Positions 1-31,660 of a DNA stretch of 64,000 bases are shown here, piece by piece. How positions within the stretch are numbered: position 1 is the stretch's first letter; the number at the start of each line of letters is the position of its first letter. A program made the position numbers and the translations under genes. The stretch covers positions 5,558,201 to 5,622,200 of the forward strand of contig NC_133913.1 of the NCBI RefSeq assembly GCF_964199755.1, in the 5' to 3' direction. This DNA comes from Larus michahellis. Taxonomy: Eukaryota; Chordata; Aves; Charadriiformes; Laridae. The notes beneath the pieces were generated by a model, which had not been told where the DNA came from, ran no database searches, and saw nothing but the letters and a program-made list of their open reading frames with translations.

Positions 1-950
1 CTTTCTGGAGGACACGGGATGGATGCACATGGGATGGGTGGGCATGGTACCCCATCTCTGTCCATCTCCATTCCTCCTGGAGAATGGGGAAGGATGGAAG
101 TGGGATGGGTGGGCACAGGACCCCATCCCCGTCCTGGTGTGCCTCCTGGAGAACATGGGATGGGTGGGCCTGGGACCCCATCCGTGTCCTGTTGTGCCTC
201 CTGGAGAACGTGGGATGGATGGACATGGTTTCCCACCTCCATCCAACACCCTGTCCAGAGAACGTGGGATGGATGGACACGAGATGGGTCGGTATGGTGC
301 CCCGTCTCCATCCCAGTATTCCTCCTGGAGAATGGGGGAAGGATGGAAGTGGGATGGGTGGGCACGGGACCCCATCCCCATCCTGGAGAACATGGGATAG
401 ATGGAAGTGGGATGGGTGGGCACGGGACCCCATCCCCATCCTTGAGAACATGGGATAGATGGACATGGGATGGGTGGGCATGGGACCCCATCCCCATCCT
501 GGAGAACATGGGATAGATGGACATGGGATGGGTGGGCATGGGATGGGTGGGCATGGCACCCCATCACTGTCCCTCTCCATTCCTCCTGGAGAATGGATGA
601 AGGATGGAAGTGGGATGGGTGGGCACGGGACCCCATCCTTGTCCTGGTGTGCCTCCTGGAGAACATGGGATGGATGGACATGGTTTCCCACCTCCATCCC
701 AACATCCCTCCTGGAGAACATGGGATGGATAGAATCGGGACGGGTGGGCGTGGGACCCCATCTTCTGTCCTCACGTACCTCCTGGAGAACGTGGGATGGA
801 CGGACACGGGATGGGTGGGATGGACGGACACAGGATGGGTGGGCATGGTGCCCAACCTCCATCCCAGTGTTCCTCCTGGAGAATGGGGGAAGGACGGGAA
901 CGGGACGGGTGGGCCTGGGACCCCACCCCCGTCCCGGGGAACATGGGATG
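1..950. repeat. 58-bp minisatellite array
   Basis: Tandem copies of a roughly 58-bp unit that begins CCTGGAGAACATGGGATGG, continues through GGATGGGTGGGCA and ends in GGGACCCCATCC. Several copies are longer variants carrying TGTGCCTCCTGGAG or GGTTTCCCACCTCCATCC. The array is cut by the left edge of the window. Frames stay open across it because the unit has few stop codons; the predicted proteins are Trp/Gly/Pro/His-rich low complexity and are not believed. Confidence 0.9.
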
Positions 951-1360
951 GGGGGTCATGCCCGCCCCCCCCCCCCCCGCTATCCCAGCCCCCCAACTAG
1001 AGAGCGGTTCCCCCCCCCAGCCCCCCCCGGGTGCTGCCCCATCCCCCCCCCCCCCCGCGGGGCCCTGCCGTGGGGCTGCCCCACGGCCACGCGGTTCCGG
1101 CGCAGCTGGCCGGGCCCGGGGGGGGGGGTGTGTGTGTGAGGAGGCGGGGAGGGGGGGGCCGGGGGGAGGAATCCGGCCTGGCCCGGGCCGGGGGGGGCGG
1201 CTCCGGAGGCGGCGTCGCCTCTGAATGCGGGGAATGTTTTTGCAGCTGGAGTCGATTAGGGGCGGGCAGCGCCCGCGGAGCGGCGGGGCCGGGCGGGGGG
1301 CGGGGGGGGGAGCGTGCAAGGGAGGGGGCGGGGGGGGCGGGGGGGGCGGGGGGGGGGGGA
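951..1360. other. GC-rich spacer between minisatellites
   Basis: Runs of C, then a GC-rich stretch, then runs of G. Around 1216-1262 there is a short ordinary-looking segment with a CAGCTG E-box core. No gene, splice pair or conserved coding frame is recognised. Confidence 0.5.
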
Positions 1361-3480
1361 GTGTGTGTGCAAGAGGGGGACAAGGGGGGGCACAAGGGGG
1401 GACAAGGGGAGGGGTCGCAAGGGGGGGGAGTGGGTGTGCAAAGGGGAGAGAGTGTGTGTGTGTGCAAGGGGGGGGCAAGGAGGGGTACCAGGGGGTACAA
1501 GGGGGGGGAGCGTGTGTGCAAGGGGGGTCAAGGGGGGGGTATCACAAGGGAGAGAGTGTGTGTGCGTGCAAGGGGGGGCACAAGGGGGTGTGCAAAGGGG
1601 AGAGAGTGTGTATGGGGGTGTGCAAGGGGGGGGCAAGGAGGGTACCAGGGGGTACAAGGGGGGGGCAAGGGGGGGTGTCACAAGGGAGAGAGTGTGTGTG
1701 CAAAGGGGAGAGAGTGTGTGCGTGCAAGGGGGGGCACGAGGGGGTGTGCAAGGGGTGGAGTGCGTGTGTGTGTGTGTGTGTGCAAGAGGGGGACAAGGGG
1801 GGGCACAAGGGGGGACAAGGGGAGGGGTCGCAAGGGGGGGGAGTGGGTGTGCAAAGGGGAGAGAGTGTGTGTGTGTGCAAGGGGGGGGAAAGGAGGGTAC
1901 CGGGGGTACAAGGGGGGGGAGCGTGTGTGCAAGGGGGGTCAAGGGGGGGGGTATCACAAGGGAGAGAGTGTGTGTGCAAGGGGGGGGCAAGGGGGGGGTG
2001 TCACAAGGGGGAGAGTGTGTGTGCAGAGGGGAGAGAGTGTGTGTGTGCAAGGGGGGCACAAAGGGGTGTGCAAGAGGGGGAGTGCGTGTGCAAGGGGGGG
2101 GCAAGGGGGTCACAAGGGGGGACAAGGGGAGGGGTCGCAAGGGGGGGGCACAAGGGGGTGTGCAAAGGGGAGAGTGTGTGTGTGCAAGGGGGTGTGCAAG
2201 AGGGGGGCCCAGGGGGGTGCAAGGGAGGGAGGAGTGTGTGTGCAAGGGGGGGGGGTCACAAGGGAGAGAGTGGGTGTGCAAGGGGGGGCACAAAGGGGTG
2301 TGCAAGGGGGGGAGTGCGTGTGCAAGGGGAGGGGGGGCAAGGGGGGGCAGAGTGTGTGTGCAAGAGGGGGTCAAGGGGGGGCACAAGGGGGGACAAGGGG
2401 AGGGGTCACGGGGGGGGAGTGTGTGTGCAAGGGGGGGGCACAAGGGGGTGGGCAAAGGGGAGAGACTGTGTGTGTGTGTGCAAGGGGGGGTGCAAGAGGG
2501 GGGCCCGGGGGGGTGCAAGGGAGGGGGGAGTGTGTGTGCAAGGTGGGGGGGGTCACAAGGGAGAGAGTGGGTGTGCAAGGGGGGGCACAAAGGGGTGTGC
2601 AAGGGGAGGTAAAGGGGGGGCGCAAGGGGGGGCCACGTGTGTGCAAGGTGGACAGTGTGTGTGTGCGGGGGGGGGTACCAGGGGGTGCAAGGGGGGGGTA
2701 CAAGGGGGTGTGCAAGGGGGGGAGTGCGTGGGCAAGGGGGGGGTCGCAAGGGGGAGGGTGTGTGTGAGAGGGGGGGACAAGGAGGGGGGGGTCACAAGGG
2801 GGCGCGTGTGCGTGCAAGGGGGGGTAGAAGTGGGGGCGCAAGGGGGTGTGCAAGGGGGGAATGTATGTGCAAGGGGGGGTTCAAGGGGGGGGTGTGTGCA
2901 AGGGGAGGGGCAAGGGGGGTTCAATGAGGGGTGCAAGGGGGGGTGTGCGAGGGGGGGTTCAAGGAGGAGGGGTGCGCAAGGGGGAGGTGTGCAACAGGGG
3001 TGCAATGGGGTGCGGGGGGGTGCAAGGGGGGGGAGTGAGTGTGCAAAGGGGAGGGGGGTGGGAATGGGGGTGCAAGGGGGGGTGGGTGAGCGCAAGGGGG
3101 GGGCAAGGGGGGGTGGGGGGTGCAAGGGGGGAGTGTGTGCAAAGGGGAGTGCAAGGAGGAGGCGTCTTCGCACGAGAGTGTGCAAGGGGGGGGTGTGCGA
3201 GGGGGGGTGCAGGGGGGGGTGGGGGTGCAAGGGGGGAGTGTGTGTGTGCACAAGGGGGGGTACAAGGGGGGTGGGGGTGCAAGGGGGGAGTGTGTGTGTG
3301 CACAAGGGGGGGTACAAGGGGGGGTGGGTGTGCAAGGGGGGGTACACGGGGGGGTGGGGGTGCAAGGGGGGGTACAAGGGGGGGTGGGGGTGCAAGGGGG
3401 GAGTGTGTGTGTGCACAAGGGGGGGTACAAGGGGGGGGGGGTGCAAGGCGGGGGGGGGGGGTGCAAGGGGGGGTGATGCC
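1361..3480. repeat. G-rich GTGCAAGGGGGGG minisatellite
   Basis: About 2.1 kb built from short modules such as GTGTGTGCAAGGGGGGG, CACAAGGGGGG, GACAAGGGGAGGGG and GGAGAGAGTGTG. The plus strand is nearly free of C outside GCA and CAC, so strand asymmetry is extreme. A larger block of modules recurs about 413 bp apart (starting near 1371 and 1784) and a related one starts near 2362, so there is higher-order structure. Every frame of both strands stays open for long distances because the modules lack stop triplets; these are not genes. Runs of six or more G can form G-quadruplexes and are prone to sequencing error. Confidence 0.93.
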
Positions 3481-3816
3481 AACCCCCGGGCAGTGTGATG
3501 AGTTGGCCCGTCCTCAGCTCCCCCCCGCCCCCCCCCCCCCCCCCCGAGCAGCAGCAGCAGCAGCACCCCCGTGGGCCCCCCGGCTCTGACGTGGCCCAGC
3601 TGCTGCCGGCCGTGGCGCACCATTTATAGCAAATTCGGGGCGAGGAGGAGGAGGAGGAGGAGGAGGAGGGACGCCGGGGGGGGGACACAGGACGGGGGGG
3701 GGACGGGACCTGAGCTGTGTGGCACGGTATGCACCGGCCGTGGGGACAGGGGACATCTGGGAAGCTTGGTGTGTGTGGGGGGAGCAGCTGCGCACTTACA
3801 CGCACGCTCTGGAGGT
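3481..3816. other. non-repeat island with short triplet repeats
   Basis: Unique-looking sequence between two minisatellites. It contains about six GCA triplets near 3547-3565, a GAG/AGG run at about 3642-3669 and the string CCATTTATAG at 3630-3639, one base away from both a CArG box and a MEF2 site. It is flanked by long C and G runs. No gene is recognised. Confidence 0.55.
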
Positions 3817-5597
3817 TCCCCCCACGATGAAGGTTGCCCCGTGATGGAGGTTCCCCCCCACAATGGAGGTTCCCCCCCCAACGATGGAGGTTCCTCCCCA
3901 GGATGGAGGTTCTCCCAAAATGGAGGTTTCCCCCATGATGGAGGTTCCCCACTATGATGGAGGTTTCCCCCGTGATGGAGGTTCTCCCCAAATGGAGGTA
4001 TCTCCCACGATGGAGGTTCCCCCCACCGTGAAGGTTCCCCCCTATGATGGAGATTCCTCCCCACAATGAAGGTTCCCCCACAATGGAGGTTCCCCCCCAA
4101 CAATGGAGGTTCCTCCCCAGGATGGAGGTTCTCCCAAAATGGAGGCTTCCCCCATGATGGAGGTTCCCCACTATGATGGAGGTTTCCCCGGTGATGAAGG
4201 TTCCCCCCCCAGGATGGAGGTATCCCACACGATGGAGGTTCCCCCCACCGTGAAGGTTCCCCCCTATGATAGAGATTCCTCCCCATAATAAAGGTTCCCC
4301 CAAAATGGAGGTTCTCCCAAAATGGAGGTTCCTCCCACTATGAAGGTTCCCCCACAATGGAGGTTCCCCCCTATGATGGAGATTCCTCCCCATGATAGAG
4401 GTTCCTCCCAAAACGGAGGTTTCCCCCATGATGGAGGTTCCCTGCCATGATGGAGGTATCCCCCACAATGGAGGTTCCCCCCACCGTGAAGGTTCCCCCC
4501 TATGATGGAGGTTCCTCCCCATGATGGAAGTTCCCCCCAAAATGGAGGTTCCCCCCACAATGGAGGTTCCCCCCAACAATGGAGATTCCTCCCACAATGA
4601 AGGTTCCCCCAAAATGGAGGTTCTTCCAAAATGGAGGTTCCCTCCACAATGGAGGTTCCCCCCTATGATGGAGATTCCTCCCCATGATGGAGGTGTCTCC
4701 CAAAATGGAGGTTTACCCCATGATGGAGGTTCCCTGCCATGATGGAGGTTTCGCCCATGATGGAGTTTCCCCCCCACAATGGAGGTTCCTCCCCATGATG
4801 GAGGTGTCTCCCAAAATGGAGGTTCCCCCCATGATGGAGGTTCCCTGCCGTGATGAAGGTTTCCCCCATGATGGAGTTTCCCCCCCACAATGGAGGTTCC
4901 TCCCCACAATGGAGGTTCTCCCAAAATGGTGGTTTCCCCCATGATGGAGGTTCCCCACTATGATGGAGGTTTCCCCGGTGATGAAGGTTCCCCCCCAAGG
5001 ATGGAGGTATCCCCCATGATGGAGTTTCCCCCCCCACAGTGGACGTTCCTCCCCATGATGGAGGTTCCCCCCACAATGAAGGTTCCCCCCTAAGATGGAG
5101 GTTCCCCTACAATGGAGGTTTCCCCCATGACAAGAGAGTTTTCCCATGATGGAGGTTCCCCCGAAATGAAGGTAGCCCCCATGATGGAGGTTCCTGCCCC
5201 CTATGATGGAGGTTCCCCCCATGACGGAGGTTCCCCCACAACGGAGGTTGCCCCCACAGTGAAGGTTCCCCCCTATGATGGAGGTTCCCCCCATGATGGA
5301 GGTTCCTCCCACAATGAAAGTTCCCCCAAAGTGGAGGTCCCCCACAATAGAGGTTCCCCCCTATGATGGAGGTTCCCCTCCCCGGTGAACATTCCCCCAT
5401 GAGGGAGGTTTTCCCCACAATGGAGGTTCCCCCCATGACAGAGGGTTTCCTCATGATGGAGGTTCCTCCAAAATGAAGGTATCCCCCAAGATGGAATTCT
5501 CCCCCCCCATGATGAAGGTTCCCCTGCAATGAAGATTTCCCCGTGATGGAGGTTCCCCCCACAGTGAAGGTCCCTCCCATGATGGAGGTTCCCCCCA
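3817..5597. repeat. ~19-bp GATGGAGGTTCCCCCC minisatellite
   Basis: Roughly 90 degenerate copies of a 17-20-bp unit, GATGGAGGTTCCCCCCA with frequent CAATGGAGG, AAAATGGAGG and GTGAAGG variants. A multi-unit block beginning GGATGGAGGTTCTCCC recurs at 3901 and 4120, a 219-bp higher-order step, and a related block recurs near 4915. The minus strand is open for hundreds of codons, but the product is a Trp/Gly/His/Pro low-complexity peptide that simply follows the repeat period. Confidence 0.93.
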
Positions 5598-5598
5598 C

Positions 5599-5599
<1 letters not shown>

Positions 5600-5629
<30 letters not shown>

Positions 5630-5700
5630 CTTCTTCTTCTTCTTCTTCTTCTTTTCTTCTTCTTCTTTTTTATTATTATTATTTATTATTATTATTATTG
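5600..5700. repeat. TTC and ATT microsatellites
   Basis: About 20 TTC triplets with minor interruptions (5600-5667), followed directly by an ATT/TTA run to about 5700. The first part is a GAA/TTC homopurine-homopyrimidine tract of the triplex-forming type. Confidence 0.95.
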
Positions 5701-5811
5701 TTACCCTCAGGGCAGGGAGCAATCCCCCTCCAGCACAGCAGAGCCCTACTTGCCTTCACCTGCCTCCTCCAGGGGTGCACCCTGTCCCTGTCCCGTGGGA
5801 GCCTGGGTAAG

Positions 5812-6930
5812 GGAAGGGATGGATGGACAGATGGATGGAGGGACGGATGGATGGATGGATGGACAGATGGATGGATGGATGGATGGACAGACAGACGGAG
5901 GGACAGATGGATGGATAGATGAACGAACGGGTGGACAGATGGACAGATGGACGGACGGATGGATGGATGGATGGATGGATGGACAGATGGACGGATGGAG
6001 GGATGGAGGGATGGACAGACAGATGGATGGAGGGACGGATGAAGGGATGGACAGATGGATGGAGGGACGGACGGACGGATGGATGGATGGATGGATGAAT
6101 GGATGGACAGATGGACGGATGGAGGGATGGACAGACAGATGGATGGAGGGACGGATGGATGGACGGACAGATGGATGGGTGGGTGGGTGGATGGATGGAC
6201 GGATGGATGGATGGATGGACGGATGGACAGATGCACAGACGGATGGATGGATGCACAGACGGATGGATGGATGGATGGATGGATGGACAGATGGATGGAG
6301 GGACAGATGGAGAGATGGACAGATGCACAGACAGATGCATAGACGGATGGATGGATGGATGGATGGACAGATGGATGGGGGGACGGATGGATGGATCGAC
6401 AGATGCATGGATGGATGGATGGATGACAGATGGACGGACAGACAGATGGACAGATGCACGGACGGACGGATGGATGGATGGACAGATGGATGGAGGGATG
6501 GTGGGGTTGATGGTTTGACTCGATGATCCCAAGGGTCTTTTCCAACCTAAATGATTCTATGATTCTATGGACAGATGGATGGAGGGACGGAGGGACAGAT
6601 GGACAGATGCACGGATGGACGGACAGATGGATGGATGGAGGGATGGATGGACAGATGGATGGAAGGATGGATGGACGGATGGATGGATGCATGGATGGAT
6701 GGATGGATGGATGGATGGATGGACGGACGGACGGATGGATGGATGGATGGATGGATGGATGGATGGATGGAGGGACAGAGGGATGGAGGGACAGATGCAT
6801 GGATGGATGGATGGATGGATGGATGGATGGATGGATGGATGGATGGATGGAAGGAAGGATGGATGGAGGGATGGATGGACAGACGGATGGACAGATGCAC
6901 GGAGGGATGGACAGACGGACAGACACATCG
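5812..6930. repeat. GGAT tetranucleotide array
   Basis: More than 1 kb of GGAT with common GGAC, CAGAT, GAGGGA and CACAGAC variants. It is interrupted at 6501-6569 by a CR1 3' tail. Open frames give Met-Asp-Gly-Trp repeats on the plus strand and Ile-His-Pro-Ser repeats on the minus strand, which are artefacts of the 4-bp period. Confidence 0.95.
6501..6569 (+). mobile_element. CR1 3' tail inside the GGAT array
   Basis: Contains the CR1 3'-terminal signature: GACTCGATGATC, a GGGTC..TTCCAACCT segment, and two ATTCTATG-type terminal repeats. Only about 70 bp remain. GGAT repeats flank it on both sides, so it either inserted into the array or the array grew on both sides of it. Confidence 0.85.
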
Positions 6931-8440
6931 CAGGCAGCGCGGCAGCTCCGTGCCTTTGCCTGCACCCCCCTCTGCTGCCTGCCCCCTGCCTGCACCGCGG
7001 GGCTTCAGGGTGACCGTGGCCTGGGGGTGGCTTTTTGGCCAGCCCTGGTTCCAAACCTGTTTCATGCTGTTTTTTTTTTTTTCTGGGGGGGAGGGGTGGG
7101 GTGTGGATGAATTAAATCCGGTGTCCGGTTTGAAAGCTGGGGCGGGGGGGCTCACCGGCTGGCTGCCCGGCACACGCGGGGCTCCCCGGCCATGGACCCC
7201 GACGTTTCGTCCGCAACAACCCGAGCTGGCGGCTCCTCCGCAGCCCCCGGCCTTTCGTCCCCCCCAAAATCCCTGCTCTGTGCCCCACCTTCAGCCCCCC
7301 CGGGGCTTTTATCCCCAAAATGCGTCATCCCGCCATTTTTTGAGTTGTTTTTATTAAGCGGCGGTGGTGGGGACGCGGGACCCATCCGTCCCGGTGCTGG
7401 GGGGGCCGGCTGCCGGGGGTGTGATGAGCTGTGCCCCATGGTTGCGGTCCCCAGCGCCTGCTCGCCAGGTGTCCCCCACCGCCGGGAGACGCAGCCGAGG
7501 GACGAACGGCCGCACAGACACCCACCGACCCCTGAGGGGGGGGACGCGGGGTCAACTGACCCCCCCACCACTGCCCCCCGGTGAAGCTTGGCTCATAACG
7601 GGGGGGGGATAAGTCACGGCTTTCGGTGCCACCTCCCCACGCCAAAGCACAGCCTGTCCCCAGGGATGTCACCTCCTGGGTGCTGGGATTTCCCCCCGGG
7701 AGCGGGGGCACACCAGGGGCTGGAGCCCCCCCGCCATCCTGGGGGGCTTGTTTTATTCCCCGTTTGATGTAAAATTGAACCTCCGAGGCATTAAATTAGT
7801 TTTTCCGGTGGCGAAAGGTGGCTGCTCCGTGGGGACGCTGGTCCCAGCTCCTTTGGGACCGAGGTGGGGACAGACGCAGGGACAGGGGTGGGTTTTGGGG
7901 AGCTCAGCAGTGATTTGGGGGGGGGGCTGCTTTCTGCCAAGGCCGGGGGTCCCCGCAGCCCAGACCCTCTGCTCCCCCGGGAGGGGACGAGGCGGGCAGG
8001 GGAGGTGTGAACAGGGAGGGGGACATTGTGCCATCAAGGGCCATGTGCCACCCGCGGGGCCCGATCCGGTGGCGGGATGGGGACAGCCGTGACCCTCGGG
8101 GGTGACATGTCCCCACCGAAGCCTTCCTCCCCTCCCGAGGGCGGCTGGGGGAGGCCGGGGGGGAGGCTTCCCCTGGGACCTGACGTGGCTATCGATGGGG
8201 TCACACCGGGGGGGGACACGCTCCAGCGCTGGCTGAGGAAAGGGGAGGGGGGGTTGGACCCACGGGTGTGGGGGTGCCTCGGGTGGGACCCCACCTCCTC
8301 CCCAGCCGCGGCGGGTCCCCCGGGAGCCCCACACCGGCCTCCGGCACCCAGGACCCCGCACAAGCCCCGCAAGGGCCGGTCACCCCCCCGCCATGGGACC
8401 GCCGGGTGCCCCACGGTCGCCATGTGCGCGCTTTCCCGGG
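6931..8440. other. GC-rich upstream region without a recognised gene
   Basis: C- and G-run-rich DNA between the GGAT array and the PSMD11 promoter. Frames are short and none resembles a protein I know. In human the next gene upstream of PSMD11 is ZNF207; no ZNF207 exon was recognised here. Confidence 0.5.
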
Positions 8441-29910
<21,470 letters not shown>

Positions 29911-30116
29911 GTGAGTGGCGGTGGGAGCCGGAGGTCCCGGCTGCTCCGGACCTTATCGCTCCTCCCAGGCCACGGTGCGGTTTGTGTCCTTGAGGCTTGT
30001 TTTCTCTCCTCGCGATTGACGTGACTCTGTTTTCTTTTGCAGAGTTGAATTTGCTAGCTGTCATTTGGAGAGTGTGTGTGACAGGAGAGTGAAACCTTTG
30101 GGAAAATGTTAGGAGA

Positions 30117-30150
<34 letters not shown>

Positions 30151-30316
30151 CCCTTCTTTCTCCTTTGGTCTACTTTTCGCTCGGAAAGTTTTTAAACTTC
30201 CTCATCCGGTGCATCTTGTATTCCATACGATGCGTGTTCCAGTTTCCATGTAATCTTTACTGGCCGAACTTTGTATCTGGGGGGGGAAACATTGTTTAAA
30301 CAAAGAGGGTATTCTA

Positions 30317-30322
30317 AATAAA
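30317..30322 (+). terminator. PSMD11: PSMD11 proximal poly(A) signal AATAAA
   Basis: AATAAA in the context TATTCTAAATAAAAGG, about 275 bp into the 3'UTR exon. Confidence 0.75.
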
Positions 30323-31633
30323 AGGAAAAAGGCTTACACTACCTAAACATGTGCTTTCCGCTTCCTGAGGGATGGCAGAGAGTTAAGCAGGGACGAAGTT
30401 TTGTTACCGCTAGGTGCCCAAAACGAGTTCGTTTCATCTCTCCCTCTGCTCTGAAATCTGAGACTTACTGACGGTGTAGAAGCAGCCAAGTTTACTTCAT
30501 TTGTACTGAACGCAAAAACAAAACACAAAACAACAAAACCCAACAAAACAACAAAAAAATAAGAAAAACCAAAAAACGTAGACTGCCGCTTTTTTTTTTT
30601 TTTTAAAATCTTAAAAGACCTCAGATCCCCTTGGAAAGCGGCTCCGCAATGATTTTCCTGAAGCCTTTCGCGCCCGAGGAACCCGCTTCAGAACTGTCAC
30701 TGCGGCTGCGCCGGCCCAGCCCCGCGCGCGGCCCGCGCCCCTGCGGCGCCCGCAGCCCCCGGCTAGACCCTTAGGCCAGTTTCTAATAAAGGGAACAGCG
30801 CAGGTTTCCCCCGGGGGCCTGCCTTGCATGCTATTGTTTTAAAATAGACTAGATTTTAAATGTTTTAGCCCTTCCTTCCCCCCCCCCCACCCCACCTGCC
30901 TTGGTGGGCAGAGCGGGTGAGCAGGCGTTCCCCGCGTCCTTGCCTCCCTGCGGGGGCCAAACCTCCGGCGGGGAGGCGAGGCGCTGCCCGGCCTCTCCAT
31001 ATATTCCCTCTGCTGCGTTAGTGTAATTCTGTTGGATTCTTTTTTTTTTTTTATTTTATTTTTCTTTTCCAACATCCGATGTGAGACAGCTTGGCCCTTC
31101 TGGAATAAGCCGGTGCAGCGCTCGCCGGGGAGCGTCCTCGTTACTCTCCCAAAGTCCATCCGTGTGGGGGGTGGAGCACGGTCTATTCCAGCATGTTTCG
31201 TTTGCTGGTGAGGTTCCTAGCTAGGTTTTAACGCCATTTGGGCAGTGTAAGCTTCTGCATCTCTGTCCTGCTAATCTTCATTTTTATTTTTTTCCTTTTT
31301 TTTTTTTTTTCCCTCCTTTCCCCTCTCTCTTTCTCTCTCCCTCCCTCGCCACGTTTTTTCGTACAAAATTTATATTTTGTAAAAGGATTCTGTTTTATCA
31401 GGAAATATTTTGCCTTCACACTGAATCTTAGACTGGCTGATTTTTTTTCTTTTTTTTTTTTTCTCCTGCTTTCTGTTCACATTTTAACCTCTCTGACATT
31501 TTATTTTATTTTATTTTTAAATTTCCATCTCATCCAGTCAGTCACTGTTTGGGTTTTTGGCACCATCAATATCAAATGTACAAACGGTTCTTGCTAACCA
31601 ACACCAGGTATATCTGATGTTCAGATGAGTTCC

Positions 31634-31639
31634 AATAAA
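31634..31639 (+). terminator. PSMD11: PSMD11 distal poly(A) signal AATAAA
   Basis: AATAAA followed by a T run and then TGTCTCTTGTCTTC, a plausible GU/U-rich downstream element. It would extend the 3'UTR to about 1.6 kb. Confidence 0.55.
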
Positions 31640-31660
31640 ATAATTTTTTTTTCAAAAAAA

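Larger units (their letters stand above)
30043..31660 (+). other. PSMD11: PSMD11 3'UTR exon
   Basis: A 132-bp intron (29911-30042, acceptor TTTTGCAG) separates the stop codon from this non-coding exon. It holds a T homopolymer of about 30 (30121-30150) and T-rich stretches at 31040-31070 and 31280-31480. Two poly(A) signals allow a ~0.3 kb or a ~1.6 kb form. Confidence 0.75.

Noticed and set aside
1225-3498. Plus-strand frames of up to 757 codons (Cys/Val/Gly/Arg/Lys-rich) in the G-rich array
   Set aside because: All frames of both strands are open here because repeat modules lack stop triplets. The peptides follow the repeat period, with no domain, splice or promoter evidence.
2921-4942. 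Minus-strand 673-codon frame crossing two minisatellites
   Set aside because: It spans two unrelated arrays and changes composition exactly at their boundary, so it is a chance open frame.
1-6930. CRISPR array or phage-like repeat
   Set aside because: Units are contiguous, with no unique spacers, and the genomic context is vertebrate.
5679-7173. Ile-His-Pro-Ser and Met-Asp-Gly-Trp repeat proteins over the GGAT array
   Set aside because: They are translations of a 4-bp repeat and are interrupted by a CR1 tail.
6931-8440. 3' end of ZNF207, expected upstream of PSMD11 by synteny
   Set aside because: No ZNF207 residues, exon or convincing poly(A) context were found; the gene probably lies left of the repeat cluster.
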